From NCBI RefSeq assembly GCF_958450345.1, contig NC_088780.1:158020726-158084725 (forward strand): 64,000 nucleotides of DNA, in the 5' to 3' direction. Source of the DNA: Calliphora vicina. Taxonomy: Eukaryota > Arthropoda > Insecta > Diptera > Calliphoridae. The first letter of the stretch is position 1; each line of letters begins with the position of its first letter. The position numbers and the translations under genes are program-made. Positions 38,401 through 47,529 of the stretch are shown in pieces. Under the pieces are notes generated by a model. The model saw only the letters and a list, made by a program, of their open reading frames with translations, ran no database searches and had not been told where the DNA came from.

Positions 38401-41400
38401 ATTTCCCTGCTTTTGGATGAATCCTGTTGCTTGCAAACGTTTTGAAATTGCAGCTTGAGTAGCTCGCAATGATTTTGCAAGCTCTTATTGAGTTTGACAA
38501 CAGTCTTCATGGTGTAATGCCTCCAATACTTGGTCTTCAAACTTTTTTGTCTGGCCCGGGCGATCTTTGTCTTCCGAGTCAAAAGTCACCACAAAAACCA
38601 TCTCTCGCACGTTGAAACTGATGGAACTCATCTACCATAAGCATTTTTTTCAAATTAAAGAAGTAAAGCATAACTTCCCGCATATGACGGTTCGTTGGTA
38701 CAAAATTCGACATATTTGAAGCAAAAAAAAAACTTCTTTCCCCCTTCTTTCCCTTCAAAATGACATATAAGTTATTAAAAACAAAAACCGAGTTCAAAGA
38801 TTGTGAATCCCACATTTTTAAGTCTCATATTTTTTTTCTACAAAAGAAAATATTTCAGAATAAATTTATTAAAAAAAAAAATAATTTTTCTAATATTACT
38901 TTTAGACCCCTCTGCCACCAAGCCCGAAGATTGGGACTCTGATATGGATGGTGAATGGGAAGCTCCTCTGGTCGATAATCCCGTGTGTGAAAAAGCCGTC
39001 GGCTGTGGCAAATGGAAGGCACCTTTGATTGCCAACAAAGAATACAAGGGTAAATGGCGTGCACCTATGATTGATAATCCCAACTACAGAGGTAAATGGA
39101 CACCCAGACAAATACTAAATCCAGATTTCTTTGAAGATCTAACACCCTTCAAAATGACTCCCATTGTAAGAAAACAAATTATTTTTGTTTGTGCTGCATA
39201 TTAATTTTATTTCCATACACATTTCAGTCTGCTATTGGCATTGAATTGTGGTCCATGTCCAGTGACATTTTATTCGATAATCTTATTATCACCGATGATG
39301 TTGAAGTTGCCACAGATTATGCCATCAAAACGTTTGACATCAAACGTAAATTTATCGACAAAGAATCTGTAAGTATTCCTTAAAAATTGTTTAAATTATT
39401 TAATAAACTACAGATTTTGTTTAACTTTAATCAAAAAAATAAGAAAACTTTGTGGTATCGTATGATGCGTCACATGAATTACAAACCCGGTTGGTGGGCT
39501 TTGTATTTCTTGTATTTATCCATACCAGCCGGTTGTTATATCTTTTATTTATATCGACGAGCCAAAGAGGTTTAATTAAATTTCTCTACTTCTCTAAATT
39601 AAGTAGTTTCAAGTTATTGCAAATTATGTTTATTCTAAAATTATTGCTAAATTCACCTGTATATTAATTTTGCACATTTGTTGTGGCATTTGTTTGCTTT
39701 TTTTTGTTTCTTTTTTTTATTTGATTGTAGGATACATTTTTAAATAAAATGATTGCTTACGGCAAAGAGAATCCATGGTCCTGGCGTATTGCCATTGTTC
39801 TCATTGTAGCACCATTGGCATTCTCATTATATCGTTTCTTAAGTAAAGGAGGCAAAAAGGTAAATATTGCTAGAATTGTTGTAGTTCAATTTAATTGTGT
39901 AATTCATTTTTGTGTGTTTATTGTAATGTGCTGATGCTGAAATTTCTATTCATTCACTAATATTGTTTTCTCCTATTGTTTGCAATGGTTTGTTTATGTA
40001 TTGTGTGTTTAGGATTCTGCTGCTGAAGCTAAGAAAACCGATGCTCCTCAGCCAGATGATGATGTTGCTGCTGCAGTAGCTGATAACACAAAATCTAGTC
40101 CCATAAAGAAAAAGTCTGATTTAGATGTTAAAAATGATGATGGTGCAGGCGCCGCCGAAGATAATGAGGATGATGAATCCAGTGAGGGCAAAGACTCCAC
40201 TGAAGATGTTGATAGTGGAGATGTTGAAAAAGAGACTGAGGTGAGTGAGGGTTTATTAATTTTCTGCAGACTATGACTAGACTATGACTAGACTATGACT
40301 AGACTATGACTAGACTATGACTAGACTATGACTAGACTATGACTAGACTATGACTAGACTATGACTAGACTATGACTAGACTATGACTAGACTATGACTA
40401 GACTATGACTAGACTATGACTAGACTATGACTAGACTATGACTAGACTATGACTAGACTATGACTAGACTATGACTAGACTATGACTAGACTATGACTAG
40501 ACTATGACTAGACTATGACTAGACTATGACTAGACTATGACTAGACTATGACTAGACTATGACTAGACTATGACTAGACTATGACTAGACTATGACTAGA
40601 CTATGACTAGACTATGACTAGACTATGACTAGACTATGACTAGACTATGACTAGACTATGACTAGACTATGACTAGACTATGACTAGACTATGACTAGAC
40701 TATGACTAGACTATGACTAGACTATGACTAGACTATGACTAGACTATGACTAGACTATGACTAGACTATGACTAGACTATGACTAGACTATGACTAGACT
40801 ATGACTAGACTATGACTAGACTATGACTAGACTATGACTAGACTATGACTAGACTATGACTAGACTATGACTAGACTATGACTAGACTATGACTAGACTA
40901 TGACTAGACTATGACTAGACTATGACTAGACTATGACTAGACTATGACTAGACTATGACTAGACTATGACTAGACTATGACTAGACTATGACTAGACTAT
41001 GACTAGACTATGACTAGACTATGACTAGACTATGACTAGACTATGACTAGACTATGACTAGACTATGACTAGACTATGACTAGACTATGACTAGACTATG
41101 ACTAGACTAGACTATGACTAGACTAGACTATGACTAGACTAGACTATGACTAGACTATGACTAGACTATGACTAGACTATGACTAGACTATGACTAGACT
41201 ATGACTAGACTATGACTATGACTATGACTAGACTATGACTAGACTATGACTAGACTATGACTAGACTATGACTATGACTATGACTAGACTATGACTAGAC
41301 TATGACTAGACTATGACTAGACTATGACTAGACTATGACTAGACTATGACTAGACTATGACTAGACTATGACTAGACTATGACTAGACTATGACTAGACT

Positions 41401-41979
41401 ATGACTAGACTATGACTAGACTATGACTAGACTATGACTAGACTATGACTAGACTATGACTAGACTATGACTAGACTATGACTAGACTATGACTAGACTA
41501 TGACTAGACTATGACTAGACTATGACTAGACTATGACTAGACTATGACTAGACTATGACTAGACTATGACTAGACTATGACTAGACTATGACTAGACTAT
41601 GACTAGACTATGACTAGACTATGACTAGACTATGACTAGACTATGACTAGACTATGACTAGACTATGACTAGACTATGACTAGACTATGACTAGACTATG
41701 ACTAGACTATGACTAGACTATGACTAGACTATGACTAGACTATGACTAGACTATGACTAGACTATGACTAGACTATGACTAGACTATGACTAGACTATGA
41801 CTAGACTATGACTAGACTATGACTAGACTATGACTAGACTATGACTAGACTATGACTAGACTATGACTAGACTGTTTCATTTAAAGTATTTTTTATATTT
41901 CATATTTATTTTTCTTGTATATTTTCAGGAAACTTCATCGAAACCCCGTAAACGCCGTGTGCGCAAAGATGAGTCCTAA
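29337..41979 (+). CDS. Cnx99A: Calnexin, ER lectin chaperone (whole spliced CDS)
   Basis: Type I ER membrane chaperone that binds monoglucosylated N-glycans on folding glycoproteins. The spliced reading frame joins 29337-29471, 33420-33767, 37348-37419, 37507-37640, 37726-37933, 38000-38120, 38906-39165, 39228-39368, then 39444-39569 or 39731-39859, then 40013-40240 and 41929-41979. All introns are GT-AG and phases match, giving 607 or 608 residues, close to the length I recall for fly calnexin (about 605). Visible parts: signal peptide (about 1-30); lectin domain with the Cys pair C166/C201 and sugar-site equivalents Y170, K172, Y192, M195, E223 and E432; P-domain (about 285-410) with four PEDWD-type and four GxWxxP-type repeats, which separates calnexin (4+4) from calreticulin (3+3); transmembrane helix; acidic tail ending in RKRRVRKDES. 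The start is the first ATG after the 5'-UTR splice, in a CACA-ATG context, and opens a clear signal peptide. Symbol given by fly orthology. Confidence 0.96.
30832..31745 (-). mobile_element. mariner element, internally deleted, calnexin intron 2
   Basis: Ends TTGGATGTATCACCTAAAAA and the matching inverted AAGTCATACATCCAA, with TA on both sides. The interior on the minus strand matches other mariner copies here (for example the segments equivalent to GCCCAGAATGCGGCCAGACA and GATCCATTACGATAACCC). At about 914 bp it is shorter than the usual 1.3 kb, and the frame is broken. Confidence 0.82.
31750..32570 (-). mobile_element. Tc1-like remnant with GGAGTTACCTAGTTTTT terminal direct repeats
   Basis: Minus-strand reading of 31750-32040 gives transposase-like pieces (GGEVMGPIY, PYAEENMPLVWRFQHDKDYH, REPIENL, SSKEALPDAVVNEWQNI), with the segment between the second Asp and the Glu deleted. 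Beyond it, five variants of GGAGTTACCTAGTTTTT lie near 32134, 32264, 32411, 32451 and 32554. This resembles the spaced direct repeats of IR/DR Tc1 ends. Confidence 0.6.
33420..33767 (+). CDS. Cnx99A: Calnexin coding exon 2: lectin domain, first half
   Basis: Residues 46-161, phase 0 at both ends. Contains the family motif KYDGVWSWEAP and the stretch KPFTFKEDKPLVVQYEV, typical of the calnexin/calreticulin beta-sandwich. Acceptor TTAAAG|GATGAC, donor CAG|GTAAGC. A Helitron begins only 18 nt after this donor. Confidence 0.95.
33786..37155 (+). mobile_element. Complete non-autonomous Helitron in a calnexin intron
   Basis: Begins TCTATATATATAAAAGAG and ends GGGTCAGCTAG. It lies between a host A (33785) and T (37156), the standard Helitron target. 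A short hairpin (GGTGGCGAAGCGCACC) sits 11 bases before the CTAG terminus. The 5' part has TGAC microsatellites and the text CATCGCACAGCCCAAACGG. The body from about 34900 to 36800 is a tandem array of ~118-bp units, each with GGTACTTTTT, GAAATTAAGCATATATGG and TGAGTGAGAATTC. Two unit subtypes tend to alternate. No Rep/helicase coding is seen. Confidence 0.88.
37348..37419 (+). CDS. Cnx99A: Calnexin coding exon 3: ECGG sugar-binding strand
   Basis: Residues 162-185. Carries ECGGSYIKLL with C166, Y170 and K172, equivalents of the structural Cys and glucose-contacting residues of calnexin. 72 nt, phase 0-0, acceptor TAG|GAG, donor AAG|GTTGGT. Confidence 0.93.
37507..37640 (+). CDS. Cnx99A: Calnexin coding exon 4: FGPDKCG strand
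   Basis: Residues 186-229 plus two bases of K230. Contains the family signature YTIMFGPDKCG (Y192, M195, C201) and FIFRH. An NGS sequon is at N218 and the sugar-site Glu equivalent is E223. Acceptor CACAG|TTC, donor AAA|GTAAGT, leaving in phase 2. Confidence 0.94.
37726..37933 (+). CDS. Cnx99A: Calnexin coding exon 5: end of lectin domain, first P-repeat
   Basis: Completes K230 and codes to residue 299. Contains HLYTLIVRPDNTYEIRVD and VNPPREIDDPEDKKPEDWDE, the entry to the P-domain arm with its first type-1 repeat. Acceptor AATAG|AGAC; donor AAG|GTAAAG in phase 0. Confidence 0.95.
38000..38120 (+). CDS. Cnx99A: Calnexin coding exon 6: P-domain type-1 repeats 2 and 3
   Basis: Residues 300-339 plus one base. 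Two proline-rich acidic repeats, IPDPSAQKPDDWDDD and IPDPTATMPEGWLEEEP. These form one strand of the P-domain hairpin that recruits ERp57-type oxidoreductases in the family. Acceptor TTTGCAG, donor TCTG|GTAAGT, phase 1. Confidence 0.94.
38161..38830 (-). mobile_element. mariner fragment in the intron before calnexin exon 7
   Basis: Minus-strand mariner 5' half: ATGCGGGAAGT, PKKFEDQ-like and helix-turn-helix region, then the GATCCATTACGATAACCC segment, truncated before the 3' end. The terminal TTTTTAAGTC near 38822 matches mariner ends elsewhere in the window. Frameshifted. Confidence 0.75.
38906..39165 (+). CDS. Cnx99A: Calnexin coding exon 7: type-1 repeat 4 and type-2 repeats
   Basis: Residues 340-426. 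Fourth type-1 repeat (DPSATKPEDWDSDMD), then four type-2 repeats beginning GEWEAP, GKWKAP, GKWRAP and GKWTPR. A Cys pair spaced six apart (NPVCEKAVGCG) matches the P-domain disulfide. Ends NPDFFEDLTPFKMTPI. Acceptor TTTTAG, donor ATT|GTAAGA. Confidence 0.95.
39228..39368 (+). CDS. Cnx99A: Calnexin coding exon 8: SAIGIELWSM return strand
   Basis: Residues 427-473, phase 0-0. SAIGIELWSMSSDILFDN closes the lectin domain; E432 matches the last sugar-binding Glu. Donor TCT|GTAAGT leads to either of the two transmembrane exons. Confidence 0.94.
39444..39569 (+). CDS. Cnx99A: Calnexin alternative transmembrane exon A
   Basis: Codes 42 residues, KTLWYRMMRHMNYKPGWW then a hydrophobic stretch to YLYRRAKE: one membrane helix with basic residues on the cytosolic side. 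Phase 0-0. I place the acceptor at AAG (39443) rather than CAG (39413). The CAG choice leaves an intron of only 45 nt, below the usual fly minimum, and AAG aligns with the start of exon B. The donor GAG|GTTTAA is weak. If unspliced, the frame adds one Val and stops, giving a calnexin with almost no cytosolic tail. Confidence 0.85.
39731..39859 (+). CDS. Cnx99A: Calnexin alternative transmembrane exon B
   Basis: Codes 43 residues, DTFLNKMIAYGKENPWSW then a helix ending LYRFLSKGGKK. It aligns with exon A position by position (K/DT-L/F, M-M/I, a Pro-x-Trp box before the helix, a basic end) and has nearly the same length and phase. ENPWSWRI resembles the ERPWLWVV that precedes the membrane helix in vertebrate calnexin, so B may be the ancestral form. 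Acceptor TTGTAG, strong donor AAG|GTAAAT. Confidence 0.88.
40013..40240 (+). CDS. Cnx99A: Calnexin exon: acidic cytosolic tail
   Basis: Codes 76 residues rich in D, E, S and A with no membrane segment, plus a short basic patch SPIKKKSD. Serines beside acidic residues (for example DDESSEGKD) resemble casein kinase II sites found in calnexin tails. Acceptor TTTAG|GAT, donor GAG|GTGAGT, phase 0-0. Confidence 0.92.
40268..41873 (+). repeat. 11-bp minisatellite GACTATGACTA, about 146 copies
   Basis: Near-perfect tandem array filling most of the last calnexin intron. The unit is GACTAT+GACTA. The only irregular tracts I see are near 41097-41145 (three 16-bp units with an extra GACTA) and near 41208-41230 and 41264-41285 (extra GACTAT). 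It starts 27 bases after the exon donor and ends 55 bases before the last acceptor. Copy number comes from length/11 and may be an assembly estimate. Confidence 0.97.
41929..41979 (+). CDS. Cnx99A: Calnexin last coding exon: basic C-terminus
   Basis: Codes ETSSKPRKRRVRKDES then TAA. The basic cluster matches the ER-retention tail of calnexins (RKPRRE type in vertebrates). Acceptor TTTTCAG at 41928, directly after the 11-bp minisatellite intron. Confidence 0.92.
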   Translation, partial: ETSSKPRKRRVRKDES

Positions 41980-43080
41980 TTTTTTCTAAAAACACCAAAT
42001 CAACACAATAAAAACAAAAAATCCATTTAGTACTTTTCTCATTTATTTACAAATTTATAAGAAATATTCCAAAAACATGAAATGGCAGCAATTCCATAGC
42101 AAATCAAATATAAACTAGAAAAAAATTGTTGTATTCAAAAACGAATTAGAAAATCAAACAAAAACAATTTCTTATAAATGCAGTTTCCAGCATTTTGAAT
42201 ATTATTGCTTAATTTTATAAATTAAACATTTGAAAGAATAATTTTTTTGTTTATTTAAAATAAAAAACTATAAGGGAGTATAAATTGTTAAAACTTTGAA
42301 GAAGAGTTAACGAATAATTAAAGTAATTTAGCAATTGAATAAATTAAATATTTAAATAGAATATATTGGTTTTTCATGAGGGAAATAGTTTGAATATTGG
42401 AAGGGAATTATAATTGAAGCGATTTACTGCTGCTGCCTCTACTACCACAAACTTAAGGTTTTCAAAGAAAAAATTTGTGGCTCAAAGCTTTAATTGTAAT
42501 TCAATTCTGTTAAAGCGGCAATAAATAGCACTATATATATATATAAAAAAAACAGTTTAAAATGCATTATTTATATACATATTTATGTTGAATAGCAATT
42601 AACTCTTAACTATTAATACAAATAAAAACATTCTCATATAATTATTTTTATATACGTCTATGTATATTTATATATACATGCATATAATATTATAAAGTAT
42701 GTATTTTATTTTTTCTGTCTATATACATTTCAAATATTTTCCTCTGTTTCCTTCCCTCCAGCAAAACAAAGAAGAAATAAAAAATAAAATTAAAATCATT
42801 TGAACAATAACGCAACATTCTGTTTTGTACATTGTTTAATTAATAATCAATTAATTTTCTCCATCTCTTATTATTTTTATTGTAATATTATTTCTTTTTT
42901 GTTTAACTTTTTTTTTCTCTTCTTTTTTCATAGTATCGTTAATTTATAAATGAATTTGTATGTGTGTAGTTTTATTTTATTTCTAGTATATTAAATGTAT
43001 TAAAATAAAACCAATTCAAATCATTAAAAAACCAAAAAAAAAAATAAACAAAAAACTATAAAAAAATTTGTTTTCATTTA
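41980..43080 (+). other. Cnx99A: Calnexin 3'-UTR region with candidate poly(A) signals
   Basis: AATAAA hexamers occur at 42007-42012 (27 bases after the stop codon), 42776-42781 and 43004-43009. The T- and A-rich tract fits a long fly 3'-UTR with alternative ends. The true cleavage site cannot be read from sequence. Confidence 0.5.
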
Positions 43081-43224
43081 ATTACTAGAATTGAACAAAT
43101 ATAGAAATAAATAAAGCTTATATAAATTTTAGAAATTATTAAACTAATTAGTGAAATAAAAACCATTTAACAAGTAATATTTTGCCATAGCAAACAAACA
43201 ACTAAAGTGGTTGGAGCCAATGAA

Positions 43225-43391
43225 TAAAATATCAACATTTTTTAAAATTGTTATTATTTCATATAAAGCCAATTTTGTTAACAAAGCCTACGTTTGTAGA
43301 ACAAACAAATAGAAATTTTGAATAACTATTTTGTTAAAAAATCTAGTTTCTTTGTTTTAAAGTTTCTTTAAAACCAAATAATGAAATCATA
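43225..43391 (+). repeat. Direct duplication flanking the mariner, left copy
   Basis: 167 bases, starting TAAAATATCAACATTTTTTA and ending AATAATGAAATCATA exactly at the mariner. Matches 44497-44675 with scattered substitutions and small indels. Confidence 0.85.
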
Positions 43392-43492
43392 TTGGGTGTA
43401 TGACTTAAAAATGCGGTATTTACAATACATGTCGTATATTTAGAATGTGATTTTATGCGGGAAGTTTTGATTTACTTCTTTAATTTGAAAAC

Positions 43493-43624
43493 CAGTAAGA
43501 AAGTATGGTTGGTCGAGCTCGACCATCGGTATACTTTAAGTTGGGTGTTAGACAAATATTTTTGCGGGTTACAAACATCTGCACAACGCATTATACTCTC
43601 CCCACTATGGTGGTGTAGGATCCA
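43493..43624 (-). repeat. Dispersed repeat family B, copy 2, short
   Basis: Reverse-strand copy: AAGTAAGAAAGTATGG, hairpin GGTCGAGCTCGACC, and CTCCCCACTATGGTGGTGTA at the other end. The middle is deleted. Inserted in a mariner. Confidence 0.7.
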
Positions 43625-44209
43625 TAAAATGCCGCTGAAGCACACTGGTTGCATGCCGAAGCTTATGGTAAATGTGTTTCATCGGTTTCAACGGAAGACA
43701 AAGATCGCCCAGGCCAGTCAAAAAAGTTTGAAGACCAAGAATTAGAGGCATAGAGGCACTCCATTAAGAGTGTTGTCAAACTTAACAAGTGTTTGCTAAA
43801 TCATTAGGAGCTACTCAATCAGCAATTTCAAAACTTTTGCAAGCAGCAGCATGCTAGGGTAACGCTCTATATTTGGTGCAACCAAAAGGGTCGTATCTAT
43901 TATGAGCTGATTAAATCTGGCCAGAGCATCACAGGAAACATGTGTCGATTTGTTTAAAGCGAGCATTAAAGCGAGCATTGTCCGAAAAATGCTAAATATG
44001 CTGCCAGACTTGAATACTCTAGGCCACATGTTGCAATACCTGTTAAAAACTATTTAGAAATAAGTGGTTGGGATGTTTTGCTCACCCGTCTTATAGTCCA
44101 GACGTTGCCCCGTCCGACTACTATTTGTTTGGATCGATGCAGAACGCCCTCTTAGGAATACGCTTCACTTAAGAATAGAGTATCCGAAATTGGACTGATT
44201 CAAAATAAA

Positions 44210-44438
44210 GGCCCCTATTATGTGTTGTATTCGACAAACGATATTCATTGGCTATCGATATCGAATGTAAAATTCGTATTATAAGTTGGCATCGCTGTGA
44301 AAAATTTCGTTGTGCATCGAATTTTTCAACGAACACAATTTTGCTTTTGAAACTGCAAATAAAATTAAAAATGTGCGCCATAATACCAAATTCGACTACA
44401 GTCGAAAATCGAATTTAGTTTATAATAGGCACCAAAAT
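44210..44438. mobile_element. MITE inside the mariner (GGCCCCTATTAT ends)
   Basis: Begins GGCCCCTATTATG and ends ATAATAGGCACC, splitting the mariner sequence TTCAAAATAAA/AAAATGTTTT. It contains TATCGATA (44253-44260), a DRE-like motif, which is probably incidental here. Confidence 0.6.
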
Positions 44439-44496
44439 GTTTTAAAATAAAAGCTAAAAATTTTAAAAAATCCGAATTTTTAAGTCATGCACCCAA

Positions 44497-44675
44497 TAAA
44501 ATATCAATATTTTTTTTAAATTGTTATTTCAAATAAAGCCAATTTAGTTAACAAAGTCTATGCTTGTAAAACAAACAAATCGAACTTTTCAATTGAAATT
44601 TGTTCATGGAATTTTTTTTTTCTAAAATCAATTTTTTTTTGAACTCCTTTAAAACCAGATAATGAAATCATCATA
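44497..44675 (+). repeat. Direct duplication flanking the mariner, right copy
   Basis: Starts TAAAATATCAATATTTTTTT immediately after the mariner and ends near GATAATGAAATCATCATA. Shares AAAGCCAATTT.GTTAACAAAG and AACAAACAAAT with the left copy. Confidence 0.85.
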
Positions 44676-45159
44676 CCAATAATAAAACTACAAAATAACG
44701 ATAAATAAAATGCTATAAATAAAAATAATAATAAAATCTGATATTTAATAAATAAAATTTAAATAAATTAATTACATAAATAAATAATAAATCAATTTTA
44801 ATTTATACAAAATATATATACATATGTACATTAATAATATGTATTACTATTGTTATTTCACCTCGAGTTTTTTTCTTTAATTGTATTATGTACACATTTT
44901 ATGATTATTTAATTTATCGTATTTTTTTTATAAATTGAATTTCAAAAAAAAATAAATTATTTAATAGCGTAATTTAATATTTATGCAGCTAATTAAACAG
45001 GAAATGCAAAGTTTCTATTAAAACTTAATTCAAGTCCATTTGTTTTAACGGCGTTTTTCCATCAAGTGGCATCTGTGATCGTAAAAGGTAAACAACTCCG
45101 CTGTGGATTGTATTTATGTTTTTGACATATGGCATCTTTGTTTTGTTGTTATGGCGGGT

Positions 45160-45450
45160 AACGGTACTTTTTCTTTTAGTTTTCTTCCTCTTTATTGCTG
45201 TAGTGCGAAAAAATTATAGTGTTTATTTAAGCGGTATTTGATTATTGAATAAATTGTGTTTAATTAAACGAAATGTAAATTAATTTATTAAAAATCGATT
45301 AATGTAATTGTGGTTTATACGTGCGTTTATAATTTTTTAAATCATTTCTAGTTTTTAGTGTAATTTGAAGCTAGTGAATGTGTGGCCAACATTTTGGCTT
45401 AAAATTGTAGCAGTTTATGGTTTATAATTTAGTTATCATTCAGGTAAGTA
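45160..45450 (+). other. Candidate leader exon and donor of a downstream gene
   Basis: The strong donor CATTCAG|GTAAGTAAAT at 45443/45444 follows about 280 bases without dispersed repeats, including ATGGCGGGTAACGG at 45151-45164. No long frame reaches the donor, so the exon would be a 5'-UTR exon. TSS and product are unknown. The gene it would belong to must continue right of the window. Confidence 0.35.
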
Positions 45451-46154
45451 AATCTAATTAATATAAAATTTAGCTTGTTTAGTGAATTTTATGGCATTAG
45501 AAATAGTGTACGTCCTTGTTGTATCTGTCTAGTCTGTGTTACCAGTTAGTGTTCTTTTTAGTACATTGAAACGATTGCAAGGGAACGATTAGATTAGTAA
45601 AGGATTAGAAAGTTTCATTGGATTGCATAGGCGTTATTCTAGCCAAATACTATTCTGCTGCAGCAACAGCCTGTAGAATGTTTTACATTCACAATGCAAT
45701 AGATTGTGACAAATATGAATTGGAATGAAATTGACTAACATATGGAAATCATAGAGCGCAGATGGATAATTATTTCGAACTCATTAATCTAAAGTTAACT
45801 TTACTTTTTTATACCCTTCAGCTTCGTGAGAAGGGTATATATAAGTTTGTCATTCCGTTTGTAATTTCTACATTTTTCATTTCCGACCCTATAAAGTATA
45901 TATATTCTGGATCCTTATAGATAGCGGAGTCGATTAAGCCATGTCCGTCTGTCTGTCTGTCTGTTGAAATCAATTTTCTGAAGGCCCCAGATATCTCCGG
46001 GATCCAAATCTTCAACAATTCTGTCAGACATACTTTCGAGAATTTTGCTATTTAAAATCAGCAAAATCCGTCCATAAATAACGGAGATATGAGCAAAAAT
46101 CCGAGACAACCTCTGAAAATTTCATCAAAAAACACAATGTATTGCATGCTTTGA

Positions 46155-46495
46155 CAAAAAAACAACAAAACGTATGGTTGGATGTGCAAGCTTTGCGTAT
46201 TTTGTTTTTTTGTTGTGTTTTGTTTCTTTTGGCGTTGTTGTTGTTTTTTATACAATTAAACGTATGTTTGGATGTGTGTTGGTTTTTTTGACAAAAAAAA
46301 CAACAAATCGTATGTTTGAATGTGCATGCTTTGCGTATTTTGTTTTTCTTTTGTGTTTTGTTTCTTTTGGCGTTGTTGTTGTTTTTTATACAATTAAACG
46401 TATGTTTGGATGTGTGTTGGTTTCATTGGCTTGCGTATTTTGTTTTTCTTTTGGTGTTTTGTTTCGTTTGGCGTTGTTGTTGTTTTTTGTGTTCT
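46155..46495 (+). repeat. ~138-bp tandem repeat, about 2.5 copies
   Basis: GCTTTGCGTATTTTGTTTTT followed by TTTCTTTTGGCGTTGTTGTT recurs at offsets of 138 and then ~100 bases. The repeat produces a repetitive open frame (46174-46587) that I do not regard as a gene. Confidence 0.75.
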
Positions 46496-46549
46496 TGATA
46501 AATTTAGGATGCTGTACGCTGAAAGTGGGCAATGTACATACATATATAC

Positions 46550-46957
46550 CAGTGATGTTCAAAAATAAAAATGAAGATATTTGGTGAGAGAGCTACCCAG
46601 CAAACATAATGTCAAACACTTAAAATAATAACAAAATGAAGAAAGTTTAAATTTAGAATTTTTGTCAAATAAAACCAATTTATTAAATGAATACCTATAA
46701 TTTAAATTTTAAGGAAATGAAAGAATATACATTATACGGCCGAAATACTCTCAAATTTGTTATTTATTTTTAACTTTGTTTTTTTGTGTTCAATTGTAAT
46801 TGAAATGCGTGTGTTTGCTATGCTTCATCCAAAAACCAACCAACAACAATGCTTATTGAATTTCTGAAAAAATGAGACATTTATTACGCTCTTTAAAAGA
46901 GCGTAACAAATGTGTTTAAATTTTTTAAACAATTGTTGTATGGGATGAACATCACTA
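46550..46957 (-). mobile_element. Second copy of the hAT-type MITE
   Basis: Ends CAGTGATGTTC and GAACATCACTA. The interior is the reverse complement of 20544-20988, with shared motifs such as ACAACAATTG and GAGAGCTACCCAGC. The flanking 8-mers are similar but not identical. It sits inside a dispersed repeat at 45810-47050. Confidence 0.85.
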
Positions 46958-47529
46958 ATATACTAATTATAAAAAATAATAATGCATCCACAACAAAGGT
47001 GAAGGGTATATAAGATTCGGCATAGCCGAATATAGCACTCTTACTTGTTTTATTGACATCTTAAGCTGCCTGGCAATAGCATTGGGCAACTCCATAATAA
47101 TTGCATGTTTGTATGACAAATCGGAATGTTATTCAATATGTTCCTACATATACAGTGAGCCTCAAAAGGGCCACATTCTGTTGTATGAATTTTCTTGCTT
47201 AATAATGCGGTAAACTGAAGACTTATGCAAATTGAATTTATGGAATCTCCACTTTTAAATTCTTTTTAAAAGCTCTAATTTTTGAGAAATCGTTGGCTTT
47301 AAAATATGTTGAACTTTTTTCATATTTAAAAATGTATTTACACAACAAATGACGCAAATAAACTGACAAAATTGAAGATCAAAATCATCCAAAAAGTTTA
47401 ATATACCAAAAGGCGGGGATTTCCATTTTGTGGTTATAAAAAAACAGATAAATGTCGCGAAAATAGAAACTGCAATGTTAAAAATTAAGTCATCGCTATA
47501 ACCGGACAGTCGCGATATTTAAAAATATG

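Larger units (their letters stand above)
43392..44496 (+). mobile_element. mariner element with two nested insertions
   Basis: Ends TTGGGTGTATGACTTAAAAA and its inverted partner, TA on both sides. Plus-strand transposase pieces include the YSPDVAPSDYYLF box near 44090-44130. Frame destroyed. Insertions inside: a hairpin-ended repeat at 43493-43624 and a small MITE at 44210-44438. Downstream of the calnexin 3'-UTR. Confidence 0.85.
45810..47050 (+). repeat. Dispersed repeat family A, copy 3, with insertions
   Basis: Start ATACCCTTCAGCTTCGTGAG and end AAGGTGAAGGGTATATAAGA plus the hairpin and TTACTTGTT. The middle is replaced by a ~138-bp tandem repeat (46155-46495) and the hAT-type MITE (46550-46957). 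Confidence 0.78.

Noticed and set aside
38838..39111. Three minus-strand open frames over the calnexin P-domain exon
   Set aside because: Shadows of the conserved + strand exon, whose repeats and splice sites are clear.
39411..39413. CAG at 39411-39413 as acceptor of exon A
   Set aside because: It would leave a 45-nt intron, below the usual fly minimum, and add ten residues with no counterpart in exon B. The AAG at 39443 gives a 75-nt intron and matches exon B.
44253..44260. TATCGATA as a DRE promoter element for the downstream gene
   Set aside because: It lies inside a MITE nested in a mariner, about 1.2 kb from the leader-like donor, so it is more likely incidental.
46174..46587. 137-codon open frame with repeated CFAYFVFLLCFVSFGVVVVF
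   Set aside because: It is the translation of a ~138-bp T/G-rich tandem repeat lying inside a dispersed repeat, with no start context or homology.
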